Positions 1-8,858 of a stretch of 33,259 nt of DNA are shown here, piece by piece (position 1 is the first letter of the stretch; each line of letters begins with the position of its first letter). This DNA is from an uncultured Porphyromonadaceae bacterium (GTDB taxonomy: Bacteria; Bacteroidota; Bacteroidia; Bacteroidales; Muribaculaceae), in the NCBI GenBank assembly GCA_947175695.1, contig CAMWNT010000015.1:1-33259 (forward strand), written 5' to 3'. Under the pieces are notes generated by a model. It saw only the letters and a program-made list of their open reading frames with translations, was not told the origin of the DNA and ran no database searches. A program made the translations under genes and the position numbers.

Positions 1-415
1 TGAATACAGAGTTTAACAATTTCTTATTAACAGTTTTTAAGAGACACCAGTGTTTTGTTAGCAAGAATATTTGTAGCTCGGATCCACAAATTTAGGAAAT
101 ACTTCGTGAATATGCAAGCAAATAGCCGAAGTTATAATAAAACCCCGATCATTGACGTTAACTTAAGGAGCTATATATATGTAATGAACTATATAAGTAA
201 AATTATTTAAGAAACGGTTTAAATTTAACACGATTAAATAGAAGTCGTTCTTGAGAGAGGATCTTCCATCCACTCAAAGAGGATTCCCCGAGGGATTTGG
301 TCGAGTGTGTTTCTTCTATCCGGCCATAAGCTGACAGTATTGAGGTGTCTCGCTGCATATCGCGGATATCCGGCAGAAACTTATATAGGCTATATCTAAA
401 CCGAATATTATCTGA

Positions 416-2506
416 ATGAAAACCCTACTCGGTATAATAGCGGCGACTGTCGCATTTTCCACATCCCTCAGCGCCACGGCTGAAGAGATGTCGACTGACT
501 CCATACCCTCCTACAATCTTGATGAGATCGTCATTCAGGCACCCAAAGTGATCCGCAAGCCGGATATGGATGTATATCATCCCTCTGAAAGTGCGGTCGA
601 GCATTCACGCAACGGGCTCCAACTGATCAACAATCTAATGATACCGACACTCAGTGTCAACGATCCGCTCGGTTCGATCAAGGCGGCCGGCGAATCGGTG
701 CAGATCCGCATCAACGGTCGGGAAGCGACAATCGATCAGGTCCGTTCGTTACTCCCGGAGAGTATCAAGCGAGTGGAATGGATCGACAATCCCGGGCTTC
801 GTTACGGTGGCGCCAATTATGTGCTCAATATCATTGTGGCCAATCCTGACGCAGGTGGTTCGCTGATGACTATGGCGCAGCCTGCGCTCAATGTGGCATT
901 CGGATTCTACATGGCCGATCTTAAGCTTAACGTCGGCAAGTCGCAATGGGAGGTCGGCGGCAATTTCAAATTGACCAACAAAATTAAGGCCCACCGCCAA
1001 TATTCCGAGACATTCACATATGCCGACGGCTCCACACTGACCCGCGACGAAACTCCCCTCGGCGGCTCAATGGACAACACTCAATCGCGCGCATGGGCCT
1101 CCTACAGCTATATCAAACCCGACACGACTGTGTTTGTGGCCGAATTCATGCTTCAGCAGAGCATCACCGACAAATTCCTTTACAACGGAAGGCTATCGCT
1201 CAGCGACGGCTCCGACGACATACTGCTGACTGAATCCCACGGCACGCCGGGCACGACGCCGACGCTTTCCCTCTACTGGCAGCAGGAATTTGCGCGCCGA
1301 CAGACACTTGCCGTCAGTCTCAACGGATCCTACACCGCCGGAAGTTCATATTCCGACTATATCGAACAATCATCCGGTATCCCGGGATTGCTCCTGACAA
1401 ATATCCACACCGACATCCACGACCGCAACCAGGCATATGCCGTCGAGGCCGATTACATAAAAAACTGGAGCGGGAGCCGCCTGACCGCCGGAGTGTCATA
1501 TTCGACCAACCGCAACCGCTCGAGCTACGACAACCTCGCCGGAGCTGTGTTTCATCAGCGCCAAGACAAATTCTATCTATTCGCCGAATATTTTCGTCGA
1601 TTCGGCAAATGGACCGCGACCGCCGGAATGGGCGTGCAATACACCGACTTCCTCTTCCGCGAGACCAATCAAGGCAACCACTCCTGGAGTCCGCGCCCGC
1701 AGGCAACGATCACATACTCGCTCAATTCCAACCACAACTTCAGGCTCAACTTCACATCATGGCAATCCACTCCATCGCTGGCCGAAACCAACATCGTGCC
1801 CCAGCAGATCGACGGATTCCAATGGCGTGTCGGCAATCAGAATCTAAAGACAGCCGATTCATATATGCTGACCTTCCGCTATGGCTTCAATCTCCCGAGA
1901 GTCAGCGGCTCGTTCGGAATCAGGGCCTTCACATCGCCCAACGCCATAACCCCGGTGATTTACTGGGACTCCGACCGCCTGATCAGCGGTTATGAAAACA
2001 GTCAGGGACTGCAAAATATCTCCTTCTTTCTCGCTCCGCAGATAGAGATCATCCCCGATTGGCTCATCGCCTCCGGCTACATTCAATTCCGACGCGAGCG
2101 AATGCGCGGAAGCGGCTACAAACTCTTCAACAGCGACTGGAGCGGCAACGCCGAGATCAAACTGTCGCACTGGGGATTCGTGCTCAGCGCACAATATAAT
2201 CGGGCCGAGCGCGATCTCTGGGGTGAAAAAATCAGCTGGGGAGAGGATATCAATATCATCGACTTGAGCTATTACTGGAAAACGTGGCAATTCGGAGCCG
2301 GAGTCATAATGCCCTTCGGCAACTACGACCAGGGAAGTAAATCGCTAAGCAAATACAACCGCAACGAGCAGCACATGCGCATCTCGATGCGCATGCCCTA
2401 CATCTGCATAGCCTATAATCTGCAATGGGGACGCCAGAAACGCGGCGCTGTCAAACTCGTCGACATTGATGCCTCCACCGACCGATCGACAGCCGGCGGG
2501 CGCTAA
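416..2506 (+). CDS. TonB-dependent-receptor-like outer membrane beta-barrel protein
   Basis: 696-aa ORF with an N-terminal signal peptide (MKTLLGIIAATVAFSTSLSATA), plug-like segment (VQIRINGREATIDQVRSLLPESIKRVEWIDNPGLRYGGANYVLNIIV) and a long series of alternating aromatic beta-strand-like segments. Confidence 0.82.
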   Translation: MKTLLGIIAATVAFSTSLSATAEEMSTDSIPSYNLDEIVIQAPKVIRKPDMDVYHPSESAVEHSRNGLQLINNLMIPTLSVNDPLGSIKAAGESVQIRINGREATIDQVRSLLPESIKRVEWIDNPGLRYGGANYVLNIIVANPDAGGSLMTMAQPALNVAFGFYMADLKLNVGKSQWEVGGNFKLTNKIKAHRQYSETFTYADGSTLTRDETPLGGSMDNTQSRAWASYSYIKPDTTVFVAEFMLQQSITDKFLYNGRLSLSDGSDDILLTESHGTPGTTPTLSLYWQQEFARRQTLAVSLNGSYTAGSSYSDYIEQSSGIPGLLLTNIHTDIHDRNQAYAVEADYIKNWSGSRLTAGVSYSTNRNRSSYDNLAGAVFHQRQDKFYLFAEYFRRFGKWTATAGMGVQYTDFLFRETNQGNHSWSPRPQATITYSLNSNHNFRLNFTSWQSTPSLAETNIVPQQIDGFQWRVGNQNLKTADSYMLTFRYGFNLPRVSGSFGIRAFTSPNAITPVIYWDSDRLISGYENSQGLQNISFFLAPQIEIIPDWLIASGYIQFRRERMRGSGYKLFNSDWSGNAEIKLSHWGFVLSAQYNRAERDLWGEKISWGEDINIIDLSYYWKTWQFGAGVIMPFGNYDQGSKSLSKYNRNEQHMRISMRMPYICIAYNLQWGRQKRGAVKLVDIDASTDRSTAGGR

Positions 2507-2559
2507 TATCCTCGCCCCCTGCAACAATATTTTTTTGAAGAAAGGGGGATAACTCCGAT

Positions 2560-2590
2560 TTTGCCATAAGAGATAAATTTCGTAATTTTG
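2560..2590 (+). promoter_or_regulatory. Bacteroidetes-type promoter (TTTG-N19-TAATTTTG)
   Basis: TTTG at 2560-2563, 19-nt spacer, TAATTTTG at 2583-2590; matches the -33/-7 consensus TTTG/TAnnTTTG upstream of the LysM gene. Confidence 0.65.
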
Positions 2591-2693
2591 TAGAATGTAT
2601 GGCCCAAGCGGGCGGCCGCCGGCGCCGGCAACTGCCGTTGCCGCTCTGTCAAGTCGCGACGCTTGCGCCTCTCACTTGCATTATCGGCAGGAT

Positions 2694-4772
2694 ATGAATA
2701 TATTGACAAAGACATTTATCTCAATTGCGGCAGTCGCCGGATTGGGCGGACTCGCAATAGCTCAGACGCAACTTCCCAAGGTCAAAATCATGGGGAAGAG
2801 CTTCTATTACTATGAATCAAAAAAAGGGGAATCGCTTTCCGACATTGCCGACAAATTCGGATGGGATCCCGCTTTGCTTGAAGCCACCAACCGCGATGTG
2901 ACTTCCCGACTCGATCCCGGCACTCTTCTCTACTATCCGGTAGGGAAGGAAAGCCGCACGGCGCAGAACTCGAATTCCGACGGGAGTGTGGCGGTCGCTT
3001 CATCGCGCATAACCCACATAGTCAAGTCGGGCGAAACGGCTTATGGAATTGCCAAACTCTACAACGTGCCCCTCGAATCGCTCTACGTCCTCAACCCGGG
3101 CATCGAGACGTCGGGCATAAAAAAGGGAATGACTCTGGCGATCGATACATCCGAACGCGGTGTGGTGTCGGATTCGCAAGCCGCCGACGAGACAGCCGCC
3201 GACGCATCGGCCGACGACACGCCGACGGTAGATTATGTCTATCACACTGTCGGCGACGGCGAGAGCCTCTACGGCATTTCCAAGGCCTACAACACAACTG
3301 TAGAAGATCTCTTCAAGCTTAATCCCGGTCTGCGTTCCGGTGCTCCGGCCGAAGGAGAAGTGATCCGTGTGCTCGCCGACACCGATAAATCCGAGCGTCG
3401 CAAAGAGACTGTCGAAGTAAGTCATGTCGAATCCCTGTCGGCCTACAAAGTCAAGCGCGGCGACTCCTGGGAATCGATAGCCTTGACATATGCCGTGCCG
3501 GTCGAAGCTCTCCGCGATGCCAATCCCGGAATCGACCGCATAAGGAAAGGTGATGTGTTGCGTATCCCGGTGATCACGACCATCAACGTCGAGCAGGAAT
3601 ACACAACCGAAGATCCGCGTCAGCGCCATGAAGAGGGTATCGGCGAGATCTACAATGAAGTGCATTCGCTCGGTGCGACCGCCACGGCCGATTCCCTCGG
3701 TAGTGAAAAATCCCAACGCGTTGATATCGGTGTCGCCGTAGTGTTGACCGACATCGGCAACACCGTCGACGAAAAACGTAATAAGACCAACAAAGAGATG
3801 GAATTCTCACGCGGAGCACTGACGGCTGTCGACGCGTTGAAATCGCATGCCTGCCATACACGCCTGACAATCATCGACGGCTCGATCAGTCAGGACAGTG
3901 TGACAATGGCTCTCGACGCGTTCCGTCCGCAGATGATCGTGACGACCTCCGACCGATCTATCCCCGCCTATCTCGTTGACTATGCCGCCGACAACAAATC
4001 GATGGTCATCAACTCCTTCGATGCCAAAGACGAGACGTATATCGACAATCCGCACGTGCTCCAATATCTCGTGCCGACCTCATACATGAACTCCGAAGTG
4101 ACCGATTATATGAAATCGGCCTTTGACGGCTACAAGCTCATTATCGCCGGTTCGCCCGAATCGTCTGACGCTCTCGGTGCGAGTGTGATTCAGGCGTTCG
4201 CCGGCAGTGGCGACGGGGTAGAGGAGGTTGAGATCACCGGACTGGCCGATCTTGAACTCAACGCCGAACATGGCAAATATCTAATCTACGGCACCCCGAC
4301 CAATCAGAAAGATGTAAAGAATCTTCTTGAGCAGGTGTCGGCTCTCCGTCAGCGCAACATGATGAGCGACATCCGCGTCATGGGTCGTCCGAACTGGATC
4401 CCCTACGCAACGGCACTCAAGGATCTCTTCGGCGAGAACTACGTCTACATCCCCTCGCGCTTCTACTTTGATCCCGACGATCCGTCGACCAAAGAGTTTA
4501 TCAGCCACTACGAGTCGCTGTTCAACGTTCGCCCGATGAAAGCCTCGCCCGTCTACTGCGCCACATCGTATGATATCATCACCTACTTTGTGCCCAATCT
4601 GGCTGCGAACGCCGGCGATTTCAACGGCTCCTTCACGTCATGGCCGACAATACAGTCGCCGATCGATCTGACGCGCGTCAGCAACTGGGGTGGCATCGTC
4701 AACCGCGGAGTCTATATCATCACCTTCTCACCCTCCGGCATCTCCGACCGCATCAGTCTGCCGCAAGAATGA
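2694..4772 (+). CDS. Multi-LysM protein with C-terminal type I periplasmic-binding-protein-like domain
   Basis: ORF 2595-4772; the likely start is the internal ATG at 2694 (MNILTKTFISIAAVAGLGGLAIAQ signal peptide). Four LysM-like repeats (e.g. ITHIVKSGETAYGIAKLYNVPLESLYVLNPG) followed by a PBP-fold-like region (VDIGVAVVLTDIG...FSRGALTAVDAL...). Confidence 0.82.
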   Translation: MNILTKTFISIAAVAGLGGLAIAQTQLPKVKIMGKSFYYYESKKGESLSDIADKFGWDPALLEATNRDVTSRLDPGTLLYYPVGKESRTAQNSNSDGSVAVASSRITHIVKSGETAYGIAKLYNVPLESLYVLNPGIETSGIKKGMTLAIDTSERGVVSDSQAADETAADASADDTPTVDYVYHTVGDGESLYGISKAYNTTVEDLFKLNPGLRSGAPAEGEVIRVLADTDKSERRKETVEVSHVESLSAYKVKRGDSWESIALTYAVPVEALRDANPGIDRIRKGDVLRIPVITTINVEQEYTTEDPRQRHEEGIGEIYNEVHSLGATATADSLGSEKSQRVDIGVAVVLTDIGNTVDEKRNKTNKEMEFSRGALTAVDALKSHACHTRLTIIDGSISQDSVTMALDAFRPQMIVTTSDRSIPAYLVDYAADNKSMVINSFDAKDETYIDNPHVLQYLVPTSYMNSEVTDYMKSAFDGYKLIIAGSPESSDALGASVIQAFAGSGDGVEEVEITGLADLELNAEHGKYLIYGTPTNQKDVKNLLEQVSALRQRNMMSDIRVMGRPNWIPYATALKDLFGENYVYIPSRFYFDPDDPSTKEFISHYESLFNVRPMKASPVYCATSYDIITYFVPNLAANAGDFNGSFTSWPTIQSPIDLTRVSNWGGIVNRGVYIITFSPSGISDRISLPQE

Positions 4773-4798
4773 GACGCCGATGGCGTTAAAGACTTAAA

Positions 4799-4837
4799 GG
4801 CCGCGCTTCCTCGAAATGAAGAAGCGCGGCCTTTTTT
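4799..4837 (+). terminator. Rho-independent terminator
   Basis: GGCCGCGCTTC (4799-4809) perfectly pairs with GAAGCGCGGCC (4821-4831), 11-nt loop, followed by TTTTTT; between convergent genes. Confidence 0.9.
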
Positions 4838-4854
4838 AGGTTTTAGGTTTTAGG
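4834..4854. repeat. Short heptamer tandem repeat (TTTTAGG)x3
   Basis: TTTTAGG TTTTAGG TTTTAGG followed by degenerate CTTTAG, overlapping the T-tract of the terminator. Confidence 0.8.
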
Positions 4855-4869
4855 CTTTAGTATTTGGGG

Positions 4870-5553
4870 TTATTTTACTCGGAGCCAATAGCCGAGAGTG
4901 AATTCAAGATTCATCGAATTTGATGCGTTGAAGTAGTCTTTGCGGGCCGAGGAGAAAAGATTGCCAAGGCCGTAATAGAATCTGACTTCGAGCGAGAGCG
5001 AATTGCGACGGTTGATGTTGAATTCCCCGCCGAGTCCGGCGCATATGCCGTAATCGACGCGCTGCTTAACGGGCTCGGTGTATTGCGCCGTCGTGTGATA
5101 TTGGTCGAAGCCGGGGATAGAGCCGGTGTTGAGTATGTCGAAATTGGATTTGTAGGAATCCGATATCCGCAACCCGATTTCCGGGCCGGCGTTGACAAAA
5201 AACTTGCCGCGTCGACCGAAATATATATGTGCCATCACCGGCAGCATGATATAATCCATCCTTCGGGAATAAGAGAACGGCGTATCCTCGAAATTCTCTT
5301 TCCAGCCACGCTGCACATAGTTGAGCTCAGTGATCAATCCGAAATGATTCTCTTCAATATATCTGAATGTCACGCCGGCGATCGCCCCCGGCTGAAACGA
5401 CTGCTTGACCGAGGGATTAAAGAACATTCTCGACAAATCGGCGCCCCCCTTGACGCCGATTGCTACATTCGACTCATAGTGGGTCTGGCAATTAGCCTTA
5501 AGAGGCATGACGACGGCAAGTAACGCCGCCGCGAGCGAAAGATAAAACTTCAC
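4870..5553 (-). CDS. PorT-like/outer membrane beta-barrel protein
   Basis: 227 aa, signal peptide MKFYLSLAAALLAVVMPLKANC, beta-barrel pattern, terminal aromatic strand (LEFTLGYWLRVK). Confidence 0.75.
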   Translation of the reverse strand: MKFYLSLAAALLAVVMPLKANCQTHYESNVAIGVKGGADLSRMFFNPSVKQSFQPGAIAGVTFRYIEENHFGLITELNYVQRGWKENFEDTPFSYSRRMDYIMLPVMAHIYFGRRGKFFVNAGPEIGLRISDSYKSNFDILNTGSIPGFDQYHTTAQYTEPVKQRVDYGICAGLGGEFNINRRNSLSLEVRFYYGLGNLFSSARKDYFNASNSMNLEFTLGYWLRVK

Positions 5554-5581
5554 CGGATTAGGATTTTTGAAATTGATTCAA

Positions 5582-6457
5582 TCAGATTGCGATATCGGTC
5601 AAACCATACGCGTTGAGCACTTCAACCACCACCATCGCATAGAAAGCCAGATAGACGGCTACAGCGGGTATCGCCATCAGCAAGCTGTCGATGCGGTCGA
5701 GGATGCCGCCGTGGCCCGGGATGAGATTGCCCGAATCTTTGATCTGCAGATTGCGCTTGATTACTGATTCAAAGAGGTCGCCAAAAGTCGAAGCCACACT
5801 GATGATCACTCCGGCGATGGTCCAGAATATAAGTTTATTGCCGATATACTCCGCCGAAAGCGGCGAGTCAAGCCAGCCGATAAGAGCGCCGGTGGCGGCT
5901 GAGCATATCAGACCTCCCCAGAAGCCCTCCCACGACTTCTTGGGAGATACTCTCGGAAAGAGCTTATGCTTGCCAAGAGTCGAGCCGAAGATAAAGGCTC
6001 CCGTATCGTTGACCCATATGATAATGAATATCGAAAGTATGGGCATACAAGTCGCCGCGATGTCCTGTGCAAAATACGCGAACGCTGTCATCAGTGCCAT
6101 CGGAACGCCTATATACACCTGCGCAGCCATATCGACTGCAAACCGTTTCTCGGGATGTTCATGATGGTCGTAGATCGCAATGATCATGCGGAGCATAAGC
6201 CAGAGAATCCAGAAGAAGATAGGGTAGACGTAGACACTAAGCGACAGCAGTGCCCCGCCAAGCGCATTGAAAGCCGACATGGCGGTGTCGTCGCTTTGGC
6301 GCCCGAAGCGCATCTTGCGAAACTCCGCGATGCCGAGTGTGGCGAAAAGGATCGCCAGCAACGACACTCCGAGTTCGCCCGCCCAGCAGGCTAAGACGAT
6401 TATCAATATATATACGCAACCCGAGGCTGCGCGAATGGAGGTAGATTTGAAATCCAT
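5582..6457 (-). CDS. cdsA: Phosphatidate cytidylyltransferase
   Basis: 291-aa polytopic protein with the CdsA signature region (SPKKSWEGFWGG...GDLFESVIKRNLQIKDSGNLIPGHGGILDRIDSL). Confidence 0.95.
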   Translation of the reverse strand: MDFKSTSIRAASGCVYILIIVLACWAGELGVSLLAILFATLGIAEFRKMRFGRQSDDTAMSAFNALGGALLSLSVYVYPIFFWILWLMLRMIIAIYDHHEHPEKRFAVDMAAQVYIGVPMALMTAFAYFAQDIAATCMPILSIFIIIWVNDTGAFIFGSTLGKHKLFPRVSPKKSWEGFWGGLICSAATGALIGWLDSPLSAEYIGNKLIFWTIAGVIISVASTFGDLFESVIKRNLQIKDSGNLIPGHGGILDRIDSLLMAIPAVAVYLAFYAMVVVEVLNAYGLTDIAI

Positions 6458-6485
6458 TATCTTCGAAATGGTTTAATGTAATGTT

Positions 6486-6528
6486 CGGGGAATGGCGGGA
6501 GTTGGAGAATCGCTCCCGTCATTCCCCG
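6486..6528. other. Strong intergenic hairpin between lpxA and cdsA
   Basis: CGGGGAATGGCGGGAG / CTCCCGTCATTCCCCG, 16-17 bp stem with G:T wobble, no T-tract. Confidence 0.7.
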
Positions 6529-6587
6529 GCATATTTGTAATAAATTGTCGGGCCTTGGCCGGGCGGCTTCGGCCGGAGGGTGTGGGA

Positions 6588-7382
6588 TCAGTCTTCGAGT
6601 CCTTTCGGGAGAGCTGCGAGATTCAGCTTATGATCTTGCATAAACTTGATGATCTCGCTCTTCTCCGGGCTGTCGGGCACATCGGCCTTGATTCTGCGCA
6701 GAGCGTTGAAAGCCGAAGTATTTGAGTGATACACGTGGCGATAGGCACTCGCGATATCATCAATAGTCTGTTCGCTTTTATTGCATTTGCGCAACACAAA
6801 AGAATTGACTCCTTTATATTCGATCGGGTTGTGGGCCATGATTGTGAAGGGGGGCACATGATTGTTGACGCGGCATCCGCCCTTGATCAGGCAATAGTCG
6901 GCCACATCGCAGCCCTCATGCACAAGCGCGTTGCTGCTCAGGATCGTATAGTTGCCGATGTGGATATCGCCGGCGATCTTCACAGCATTGCCGAGCACAC
7001 AATAGTCGCCGATCGAAGAGTCATGGCCGATATGAGTCTGGGCCATGATGAAAGAGTTGTTGCCGATTCTGGTGGCGCCACCCTTCCGGATCGAGCGATT
7101 GATGATGACATGTTCGCGGACGACATTCTTATTGCCGATCACTACGAGACCCTCTTCGCCGTTCCAGCGGAAATCCTGAGGCTCGGCGGCGATGATTGCT
7201 CCCTCATAGATATGGCAGTCGCTGCCGATCCGGGCGCCGGAATGAATGACGGCGTTGGGGCGGATATGGCAGTTGTCGCCGATTTCGACATTCCCCTCGA
7301 TGAATACGAAAGGATCAATTGTGATGTTGTCGCCGAGTTTCGCCTCGGGATCCACATAAGCGAGCTTACTGATTTTGTTCAT
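6588..7382 (-). CDS. lpxA: Acyl-ACP--UDP-N-acetylglucosamine O-acyltransferase
   Basis: Hexapeptide left-handed beta-helix repeats and LpxA C-terminus; likely start at MNKISKLAYVDPEAKLGDN (7382) rather than 7415. Confidence 0.95.
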   Translation of the reverse strand: MNKISKLAYVDPEAKLGDNITIDPFVFIEGNVEIGDNCHIRPNAVIHSGARIGSDCHIYEGAIIAAEPQDFRWNGEEGLVVIGNKNVVREHVIINRSIRKGGATRIGNNSFIMAQTHIGHDSSIGDYCVLGNAVKIAGDIHIGNYTILSSNALVHEGCDVADYCLIKGGCRVNNHVPPFTIMAHNPIEYKGVNSFVLRKCNKSEQTIDDIASAYRHVYHSNTSAFNALRRIKADVPDSPEKSEIIKFMQDHKLNLAALPKGLED

Positions 7383-7455
7383 GGCAAAATGGATTTGGTA
7401 GATGGCCGGAATCACGCCCGGGGGGTGATCCCGGCTATCTAAAGGTTATGAGTAA

Positions 7456-8838
7456 TTATCGACCGCCGCCGACAGCTTGATACATGTCGATGACTGCAGT
7501 CACCCGATTGTGCCAGCAACCGAGGCTCGTCAGTTGCGCCTGGAGGAGCGCCGAGCGAGCGGTCAGCACTTCGAGATATGTTGTCGACTGATTGAATGTG
7601 AGGAGCTCCTGAGTGTATTCCACCGACTTCTCGAGGCTCTGCACCTGCAGCTCGACCATCTTCTGCTTCTCCGCATTCTTCGCATAGGATGTCATCGCAT
7701 CGCTGACTTCGGCGGCTGCATTGAGCACACTATACTGGAAATTGTTGAGAGCGATCTGCTGATTGGCTTTCGCCGCTTCGAGAGTCGCGATATTCTGGCC
7801 GCGCGAGAAGATCGGAGCCACGAGCGAGCCCGCCAACTGCACAAACCACTTCGCGGGGTTCGACACCACGCTTCCGAGAAGATTCGTCAGTCCTCCCTGA
7901 GCCGAGATTGTCAGCGACGGATAGAAGTTGGCGCGTGCGGAATTGGTAGCATAATATGCCACTGCGAAATTGCGTTCGGCGGCCGCCACATCCGGACGTG
8001 CCGCGAGATAGCTCAGAGGCACACCCTCGACGAGCGCCTGCGGGATGTCGAAATCAAGATTCGATGTCACTTCCCAATGCTGAGGATATGTGTTGAGAAG
8101 GAGCGAGAGAGTGTTCTGAGCCACATCGATCTGCTCCTCGATGTCGGGAATGGAAGCCTGGATGCTATAATAGTTGGCTTCGCTCTGCACGACTGCGGCC
8201 GCATTGACCATGCCTGCCTCCTTCATAAGCTTCATCGACTCCACCTGATCCTTCCAGATTTCGGCTGTGCGGCGGGTGAGGTCGAGTTGCTGATTGAGCA
8301 GAACGAGAGTGTAATAGTTCGATGCGACGCCGCATACAATCTGCGACCGTGCGGCAGCGGCATAGTCATTGGCCATATCCACACCGGCCTGTGCGCCACG
8401 TTTGGCGTTGAGGAGTTTGCCGAATGCGTCGATCTCCCAAGATAAAGCGGCCGGGATAGTATAGCTCCAGTTCATATGGCTTCCGCCATACGAACTGGTT
8501 CCGCCGTTGGGCGAAATAGTCAGCGAGGGGAAATAGCTGAGCTTCGCGCCCTTCAGTTTTGCCTTTGCCACATCGATGTTGAGCACCGCGTTTTTCAGAT
8601 CGGTGTTGTTGTCGAGGGCAGTCTGAATCAGAGCCTGCAGTTCCGGATCGCGAAACACATCCTTCCATCCCAGATAGGGGAGCGACGTGGAATCCACGGG
8701 AGCTTCGAGCGCCTTCCGATAGTCGTTGATGACGGCGTTGTCGTCAGGCATCTCATATTTTTTATATATGTTGCAGCTTGAAAGTCCGGCGACCATAAAG
8801 AGCAGGACGGCTGCTGAAAAAAGATTCGTCTTATTCAT
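7456..8838 (-). CDS. RND efflux system outer membrane lipoprotein (OprM/NodT/TolC family)
   Basis: Likely start MNKTNLFSAAVLLFMVAGLSSC (lipobox LSSC); OEP repeats, SYLAARPDVAAAERNFAVAYYATNSARANFYPSLTISAQGG; immediately downstream of the RND pump gene. Confidence 0.93.
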   Translation of the reverse strand: MNKTNLFSAAVLLFMVAGLSSCNIYKKYEMPDDNAVINDYRKALEAPVDSTSLPYLGWKDVFRDPELQALIQTALDNNTDLKNAVLNIDVAKAKLKGAKLSYFPSLTISPNGGTSSYGGSHMNWSYTIPAALSWEIDAFGKLLNAKRGAQAGVDMANDYAAAARSQIVCGVASNYYTLVLLNQQLDLTRRTAEIWKDQVESMKLMKEAGMVNAAAVVQSEANYYSIQASIPDIEEQIDVAQNTLSLLLNTYPQHWEVTSNLDFDIPQALVEGVPLSYLAARPDVAAAERNFAVAYYATNSARANFYPSLTISAQGGLTNLLGSVVSNPAKWFVQLAGSLVAPIFSRGQNIATLEAAKANQQIALNNFQYSVLNAAAEVSDAMTSYAKNAEKQKMVELQVQSLEKSVEYTQELLTFNQSTTYLEVLTARSALLQAQLTSLGCWHNRVTAVIDMYQAVGGGR

Positions 8839-8858
8839 CTTTGAAGTCTGGATGAGGG

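Noticed and set aside
7477-8445. 322-aa + strand ORF antisense to the OprM-type gene
   Set aside because: Shadow ORF: low-complexity His/Arg/Glu-rich translation, no domain, fully inside a well-supported minus-strand CDS.
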